Shown piece by piece: positions 58,380 to 64,000 of a stretch of 64,000 bases of DNA. The position numbers were made by a program, and so were the translations under genes. The notes beneath the pieces were generated by a model, which did no database searches, was not told where the DNA came from, and saw nothing but the letters and a program-made list of their open reading frames with translations. This stretch comes from Sarcocystis neurona (Eukaryota > Apicomplexa > Conoidasida > Eucoccidiorida > Sarcocystidae), in NCBI GenBank assembly GCA_000727475.1, contig KL647291.1, forward strand, positions 4,784,828 through 4,848,827, given 5' to 3'. The stretch's first letter is position 1, and each line of letters starts with the position of its first letter.

Positions 58380-59933
58380 CCCTGCAACGCAGCAGCAAGG
58401 AGAGCGCTACGTCCACCTGAATTATTAAGTTGTCCGCTGTACGTCGGTGTGTGTGCTGCTTATTGCTCTGACGTCCCACTTTCTAGGCAGGGGGCTTCTT
58501 TGTTACTGGACGGGCGTTCCAAACCGTTCAACTGGAGAAAGCGCGCCACTCGCTCCGGGTCCACTGCCCTTTTTATGAAACGTTCCTCCTTTGACGCTAA
58601 CGGCTCTCTTCACGCGGTGCAAATCTCTTTAGTAGTGGAAAGCAGTAGGCGCAGCATTTTTGCACTACGTTGCTCTGTTCTTAGCGGCTTTACAAAATTA
58701 TTCTGCGCTGCAACCCACTTGTGCCTCCCTGCGGGTGTCACTAGAAGTATTGTTCCCGCCCTGCCCCTGCCCCACAGACAGCCGCGTACGTCTTTCACAA
58801 ACGGTCTGGCCGAGCCCCTCCTCTTCGTGCCATTCTGCGTATGCACATATATACATATATAATATTGTTTGCGTCTACGTGTAGGCAACGATCTGGACGC
58901 AGGTACCCTCACGCAGTTGGCGAGCGCACGTGTACATACATATATCCATATCTGTGTCTACACGGCTTACTGCGGAGGGACAAATGCAGCTGTCGAACAT
59001 GTAACTTGTTGAGTGAGCATCGTCTCACGTGGTGCTATTCGTCACTCTTCGAAGACAGCCGTATTACAACTGGAGGACGAATCACTTGTGTAAACAGGTG
59101 TCGTATGTGTGTGTTGGAGTATATATTTAGCATCCTGCGCCGCGTGCCCACTACTCGCTGCACACCTCCCCGCTTCCGGTGCCCAGATGTGTATCCACGG
59201 CTTCGGTAGTTTACTGCATGAGAGGATGTCGGCACCTTTGCATATAGTGTAAACTTTCGAGGTGCCTTACGTAGCTCTACTCGGAAAATGTGCACACGCG
59301 ATGATATTATTCTACTAGTGCGGCATATCGGTTTGTACACTAGTAACATAAGTGGCGGAATTCCTCAGCATTCTACGTGAGTCTGCGGGTACACCGACAT
59401 GTCCAGCGCCATGGGTGTGTGTCTCTTGGGCCGAATAGACGAAAAGCAATTCCTGTGCAACCGCTGTCGTTAACGTAGACAAAAACGCCTATGCACATGA
59501 CGCAAGTCGACGTGAACAATGTGTAGGCGGTTACTGTATACAGTAAAGGCTGCAAGCAGTGCCGCTACAAGTTGCGTACCCCATCTGCCCTTTAGGGTGT
59601 TTGAAACAAAGGCTTAAGTGCTGTGATACTCCTTTACCGATAATTCTCGAGACGCGCCGGCGCAGACGCTTGCAAAAAGAGTGTAGTAGCAGTTGCTCAC
59701 TAGAGGTAATACAACAACACGTTCGTTGACGCACTACGAGCATCCTGCATGTATATCTATTAGTAACATTGCACGATCCCCCGCTAATGCAGTACACGTA
59801 GACACGCCCAATGGATACGCAGTGTCGTACGCAAGTCGACTCGGAGCTCGGCCACTAGCGTCGCACACAGGTCTGTCCCCGCGCGCTACTCCTCCTTACG
59901 CTGCTGTTTAGAGTACAAGGAGACGGAGAATTG
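58380..59933. other. No supported gene
   Basis: A plus frame 58269-58862 is open without clear motif and overlaps the minus gene start. TA-rich tract at about 58849-58863. The rest has only short frames. Confidence 0.3.
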
Positions 59934-60495
59934 TTAATGGCAGCTCCTGCGTGATGCCGCAAAACCGCGCGACCTGCAACGGCCTTTGAAGGGAGCTCTG
60001 GGCAGTGAGACCATGCTACGGCGACGCCCGGCGCGGGAGGGCGCCGGGGAAGGATGGAAAGAAATCTGCGGATGACGAACGCCGCAGCACGACGGACTCG
60101 GCACGGCACTTGTACGGCCAAACCTATTCAGCATCCAGAGGTGGAAAGGATGACCTTTGTACTCACTAGTGTAGTCAGCAAGGAGAGAAAAGTTCTGGGA
60201 CATATACCACAGCGTAGACACGAGAACACATGGGCACACGGAAGTCGGCACGGCAGGAGATACGCAGCCGCACAAGTCATGCGGCAAGAAGAGAGGGCTG
60301 TGCCAACAGCTGCATCTAAACAAAACATCGGAAAAGGTGAAGGGCAGGGAACTTAGACAACCGCCCACGAGAACATCGTGCTCGGGAATGGCACCTGCTG
60401 CTCCAGCACTAAATTTCCCCTGTGACACAGTAAGCACGTCGTCCGCTTCCTCTTCTTGGATGACAAACTCGCACGCGTACGCCAGCTCATGGACA
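59934..60495 (-). CDS. Candidate exon(s), unrecognised
   Basis: It begins after one of the best acceptors in the window (CTCTTGCTTCACCTTCCCAG, AG at 60497-60496). The first part reads VHELAYACEFVIQEEEADDV then LTVSQGKFSAGAAG. The VIQEEEADDVLTVSQGKF piece loosely resembles the middle of a cyclic-nucleotide-binding domain, but the key Gly residues and the phosphate-binding cassette are not evident. The frame stays open to 59934; the later part (YKGHPFHLWMLNRFGRTSAV) may be a separate exon. A minus frame at 60740-60552 (ICQQLQRTALRELCKGQKYY) may be an upstream exon. Confidence 0.28.
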
Positions 60496-61118
60496 CTGGG
60501 AAGGTGAAGCAAGAGCTCCCTACTACGTATGTACGGATCGCCCCGTCACCATCAACAAGTACCGGGCCCGCTGTCGTCAGTGTGCTGGTAATACTTCTGA
60601 CCCTTGCACAATTCCCGTAATGCAGTTCGCTGTAGCTGTTGGCATATAGGGAGTGTCAGTAGTATGGTGGCCGCTACCTTGTGACTGCAGCTGCCATCGG
60701 TAGTGTAGCATGTTCGTGATCGCGTGGGTGAAACATGCACGAAACCTTTACACCCCTGCGGCGCACAACACCGTCGCCACCTTAGAGCTGCAGCAGAACT
60801 GCTAGTAGTTTTGTGGGGTACAGCAGCGGGAACATGCGCACCAAAGGCAGGGACACGTTAACGAATACACAGCAGCATCCCACCGTCGAGAAAAAGCACG
60901 CGCCGCACACATGAAGACCGAGATGCGACAGAAGGCAATACGACAGAAGCACGGACAGCACTGCTACTCTTTAGCGGAGCAATGAACGGTGGTGTTGCTT
61001 TGCGGCAGCCAACGAAGCACCCCTACATGGTGTTCAGTATGGGGCTGTACGTGGCAGCAGCGGCAGCGCTACCGCTGTACTGCGTAACAGCAGCCGGGCA
61101 GTATAGCTGTACGCGGGT

Positions 61119-61700
61119 GTGAGCAGATTCCCGAATCAGGTAGTACCCCTTCGCGTAGACGGCTCCCGAAGAGGAAATTTCGGTCGTGTCAGCACCTCTA
61201 TAGACACGCAGCAGCTAGTTAGTCCGTACCGGTGCGTGGAGGGACACGCAGTAGCTGCCGTACACTGCCTGCCAGTACTTCCCCCTGCGTTTTCTCCAGC
61301 TGCGCAGAGGGTTTGGAGGTGGGCGTATCCGCTTAGTTGCGTAGTGTGGATGCCCCGTCGCCCACGCTGTGGCGCTTCACACTGGAACTCGTGGCATCTT
61401 AATGAGTATTTATTGTCATCACTTGTGGTCCTACTCGTACTTTCCCCGCTGAGTTGCCACCGGCTGTACCGTGGATGATTCAGAGAGCTCCCGAGTGCTC
61501 GTCTCTTAAACTGTGCGGCAGGCTCCACTACCATAGTCCCGTCGCCGTTGGTGGCGGTAGTGAATCTGACGCTCGTGTTGCAACCGCCCCCTGATGAGGG
61601 TCGGTCACGCGGTGGTGTGTCAGAAGTTCACCCACCACGCTGCTCATCTTTTGATACATTTGATACCCCTTCAAACAAATGCTCCCATTGGGTTTTTGCC
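61119..61700 (+). CDS. Candidate beta-rich exons, unrecognised
   Basis: Two plus frames look protein-like: 61119 onward (VVPLRVDGSRRGNFGRVSTS, then CVEGHAVAAVHCLPVLPPAF) and, after an acceptor-like CTCCACTACCATAG, 61531 onward (VPSPLVAVVNLTLVLQPPPD). Hydrophobic alternation suggests beta strands. They are not connected to each other or to a start. Confidence 0.2.
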
Positions 61701-61741
61701 TCTAAATGCATAGGGAATATCCACGTCCACTCCAGCGCAGT

Positions 61742-62212
61742 TCAGCTACCTTGAACTAGTAGGGCATACCGCATACTTCTGCAATAACCACGCATCCTAC
61801 TATAGAGATACTTCTTGCTGCGGTTTCTCTGGGTGGTGTTCCTGCCGGCACGGCTGCTGCTGTGAGCGGCATCAGCCTGCCCCAAGTGACCGCCGTTGCG
61901 GGTACGACTGTGGCTGTGGCTACGGCAGTTGCCGCTATTTCGAGCGGTGTTGCCAGTGGGACGGCCATGCGCGCTACTGTTGCCGCGGCCAATTCTATGT
62001 TGCTGCATGAGTAGGTCGCGTTGAGGCCCCACGGTGTACGAATCAACGTCGGCGACGAAGCGGTGGTGGTACGCTACGTGTTGCTGCCCTGTCCGAGCGT
62101 GTTCAGTTATATTCAGGTGTCTCCGACTGGATTCTGCATTACGCTCCTGTGAATGTCTTGTTTTCGTGAGGACTTCTTTTCTCTGGGTTCCGAGTCTCGG
62201 CCTTTTAACCAT
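61742..62212 (-). CDS. Hypothetical basic protein, 156 codons
   Basis: An ATG at 62212 (MVKRPRLGTQRKEVLTKTRH) opens a frame rich in Arg, His, Ser and Asn (NCRSHSHSRTRNGGHLG) to a stop at 61742. The very basic N-terminus could be a nuclear or ribosomal-type segment. It competes with a phase-clean plus exon (62015-62116; acceptor GAGTAG, donor ATTCAG then GTGTCT; VRINVGDEAVVVRYVLLPCP). Only one strand is likely to code. Confidence 0.3.
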   Translation of the reverse strand: MVKRPRLGTQRKEVLTKTRHSQERNAESSRRHLNITEHARTGQQHVAYHHRFVADVDSYTVGPQRDLLMQQHRIGRGNSSAHGRPTGNTARNSGNCRSHSHSRTRNGGHLGQADAAHSSSRAGRNTTQRNRSKKYLYSRMRGYCRSMRYALLVQGS

Positions 62213-63081
62213 CTAACGCGTCCCCAATGAACCACTGTACTCGTTGGTATACCTGACCCTCAAAGTTTCCGTTACCGGAACGGCAGCCGTCGGTGCGCGC
62301 GGTGGCCTGTAGAGGACCTGGCACTGTTGCAGGCGGGTGGTGGTGGGAGCGCGTTTGTTCCCCCACAGCTGGCACGACGGCGTTACTTTTGTTATTTACG
62401 TGCTTGGAGCTAGTCCACTGATCGAGTTCGTTTCTCTGTCAGCAGCAGTGCTGCCTTTTTCTGCGGGCTTGCACTTTGTCAAGGTTAGTACGGGTTTTGC
62501 CGTGCATGAGACTGGCGCAATGGTTCTAACAGCCACCAGTCCGATAGCACCACCGTCGACAGTTTCGTCTCGATTTCGGGGACGGCGGTGGCGTCCGGTG
62601 TAACGTAACTATCATTTGCGCGAGCTCCCAGTCAGCGCTGTTACTACTCTTGCACTGGGTTTAAGAGCGGCCCTCTGCATCAACACCGAGGAGTGGTCCA
62701 TCCCACACAAGCTGCAGCAACCCTTTGGTTTTCTCGCCACGGCTCTTGCAGGCGTGCCTACACCAGATAAAACACGATTTGCTCTCTGTCTTTGCCCCAG
62801 GTTTACACGTTGTGGACTCCAGCATCAGTCCCAGCGCGGTCGACCCGTTCCGCGCGCTTTGCCCGTCGGTTCGTACCACAAAGACTTGCCGCGCAGTCTT
62901 TTACTCGCCTGTCCCGTGTGCCCCCTGCATCCATCACCAGCATCCACCGGATGCACTTCCACTGGCACTTTCTTTCGGATCAATTCCTCCTCTCGCGTTC
63001 TTGGCGCGTTGTCGTTCCCGGTCGGCCTTCCTCTCCGGGTCTGCTGCTTCCTGTTGCTGTTACCTCATCTGTGTCCTCACA
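62213..63081. other. Upstream flank of the transporter gene
   Basis: A plus frame at 62337-62603 (TFVIYVLGASPLIEFVSLSA) and one at 62616-63092 are open but have no reliable start; they may be chance. The region directly 5' of 63082 is pyrimidine-rich (TTCCTGTTGCTGTTACC), typical of coccidian 5' untranslated DNA. No promoter motif is called. Confidence 0.3.
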
Positions 63082-64000
63082 ATGGCGTCTGACCCAAGCC
63101 TCCCGGTGATCCCGGGCAGCGCAAGCAGCGGCGTACCTGGCCCGCCGGTGCTGCGGCAGCCTAGTTACAGCGGCGAGGAATCTACCCTTGCTTCACCTGG
63201 TCCGTCAGTGGAACTGGCGGCGCTGCCTGACCGCTGCAAGGCAGGGGTGGAGCTCCAGGAGGCGAAGCAAGGGGTAGACGTTGCGGGCGACCTCACTGAG
63301 GACGCGGAGGGAGTCTCACGTGTCGCTGAGGGTGCGGAATTGGCCGCGCCTGATGTGGCAACCGTAGTAGAGATACCGGCTGCCTCGTTGAGTGGTGCAG
63401 CCACAGTGCCAGAGAGCGAAAAGAAGGAGAGTGTTTCATGTGTCACCTCGTGCGCTATACCGGCAGCAGGTCAGGACGAAGAGGGAACTACAGTATGCAA
63501 AGACGATACTGAAGAGGAGCTTAAGCGACGACTGCCGTTAGGTCTTAACAGATATGTGCTTGCTGCGTTGTTTGCAGCCGTTGTGCTGCTGAAAGGCTGC
63601 ACCTACTGGGGGTGGAATGGCTTCCAGGATATGTTCTACAAGAGTGGGGCGTATGCGTGGGAGTGCCGTCCAGGGGTGGCAGGGTACGGACAGCGCATGC
63701 ATGTGGGGGGAGTGGATTATGAGGATTGTGCGCCGAGGAAGAACTCCATCAACAACATGTACACAGTGATTTTCTGTACGCACTTCATATCTTCCGCGCT
63801 TTCGGGATGGCTGCTGGATGCAGCGGGTCCGAAGATTTGCATGCTCACAGCAATTCTGGTGGAAGTAGCAGGCTGGCTGTTTTTCGCCTTCTCAAGTCAG
63901 GCATTCCGTGGCTACTACGCTGGGGCCGTGCTGTTAGGGATTGCTGCCGACCCGGCCTACTTGCCACTTTTGTCGGTGAGCGCTCTCTTCCCTGGCAACG
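63082..64000 (+). CDS. ApiAT/NPT1-family amino-acid transporter, N-terminal part (cut by window end)
   Basis: The frame opens at ATG 63082 and is still open at 64000 (306 residues seen). Residues 1-150 are a long hydrophilic cytoplasmic N-terminus, Ala/Glu/Ser-rich. The first membrane segment is about 155-177 (RYVLAALFAAVVLLKGCTYW). It is followed by GWNGFQDMFYKSGAYAWEC, a loop with several Cys, a second segment (NNMYTVIFCTHFISSALSG), the loop WLLDAAGPK, and two more segments with FRGYYAGAVLLGIAADPAYL and SALFPG. GxLxDxxGPK between helices 2 and 3 and the AxDPAYLPLLSxSxLFPG block are hallmarks of apicomplexan ApiAT transporters within the major facilitator superfamily. These sit in the plasma membrane and import amino acids such as Arg or Tyr. 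The substrate of this member cannot be told. No intron is seen in this part. Confidence 0.92.
   Translation, partial: MASDPSLPVIPGSASSGVPGPPVLRQPSYSGEESTLASPGPSVELAALPDRCKAGVELQEAKQGVDVAGDLTEDAEGVSRVAEGAELAAPDVATVVEIPAASLSGAATVPESEKKESVSCVTSCAIPAAGQDEEGTTVCKDDTEEELKRRLPLGLNRYVLAALFAAVVLLKGCTYWGWNGFQDMFYKSGAYAWECRPGVAGYGQRMHVGGVDYEDCAPRKNSINNMYTVIFCTHFISSALSGWLLDAAGPKICMLTAILVEVAGWLFFAFSSQAFRGYYAGAVLLGIAADPAYLPLLSVSALFPGN

Noticed and set aside
62226..62320. Plus-strand beta-like stretch (LYSLVYLTLKVSVTG) as an exon.
   Set aside because: The frame is closed just upstream by TAA and no AG acceptor lies between that stop and the stretch.

Overview
The window looks like nuclear DNA of a coccidian apicomplexan. 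Three genes support this: a multi-exon secreted subtilisin-like protease, an SCY1-type pseudokinase with HEAT repeats, and the start of an apicomplexan-specific amino-acid transporter (ApiAT/NPT1 family). The intron-rich genes, balanced base composition, TA-type microsatellites and CAG/GCA/AGC triplet enrichment in genes also fit. The CAG habit and its confinement to about 33.5-62 kb recall the repeat-rich/repeat-poor segmentation described for Eimeria, but genus cannot be settled from the sequence alone (Eimeria, Cyclospora, Cystoisospora and Sarcocystis were considered). No bacterial, plasmid, phage or CRISPR feature is seen.

Layout. 1-3.6 kb: no solid gene; one possible C-terminal exon. 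3.7-12.05 kb, minus strand: the protease gene. Nine exons (12048 to 7121) join in phase and carry signal peptide, prodomain and the Asp/His/Ser triad. Further minus-strand exons below it (6331-6030, 5961-5776, and a transmembrane exon at 3929-3679) may belong to the same transcript. 12.1-33.5 kb: sparse. It holds several tandem repeats, a possible degenerate retroelement piece near 12.8-13.3 kb, a two-exon piece of an unrecognised minus gene (14.3-14.9 kb), an unrecognised minus gene with a C-terminal hydrophobic segment (26.6-27.7 kb), and small ORFs of low certainty. 34.9-45.6 kb, plus strand: the SCYL1-type pseudokinase gene, reconstructed as ten exons, about 1174 residues. 46-63 kb: a mixed region with a 770-codon minus-strand ORF (49.6-52.0 kb), a 300-cod minus ORF (57.5-58.4 kb), shorter candidate exons on both strands, and two striking tandem repeats. 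63.08 kb to the end, plus strand: N-terminal part of the ApiAT transporter, cut by the window edge.

Functionally the three recognised genes are independent: secretory-pathway proteolysis, Golgi/vesicle trafficking scaffold, and amino-acid uptake. There is no operon logic. Most ORFs of 60-150 codons here are within chance expectation for about 50% GC DNA, so small hypothetical calls are given low confidence. Splice sites were chosen by eye from AG/GT signals and phase consistency, not from transcripts.
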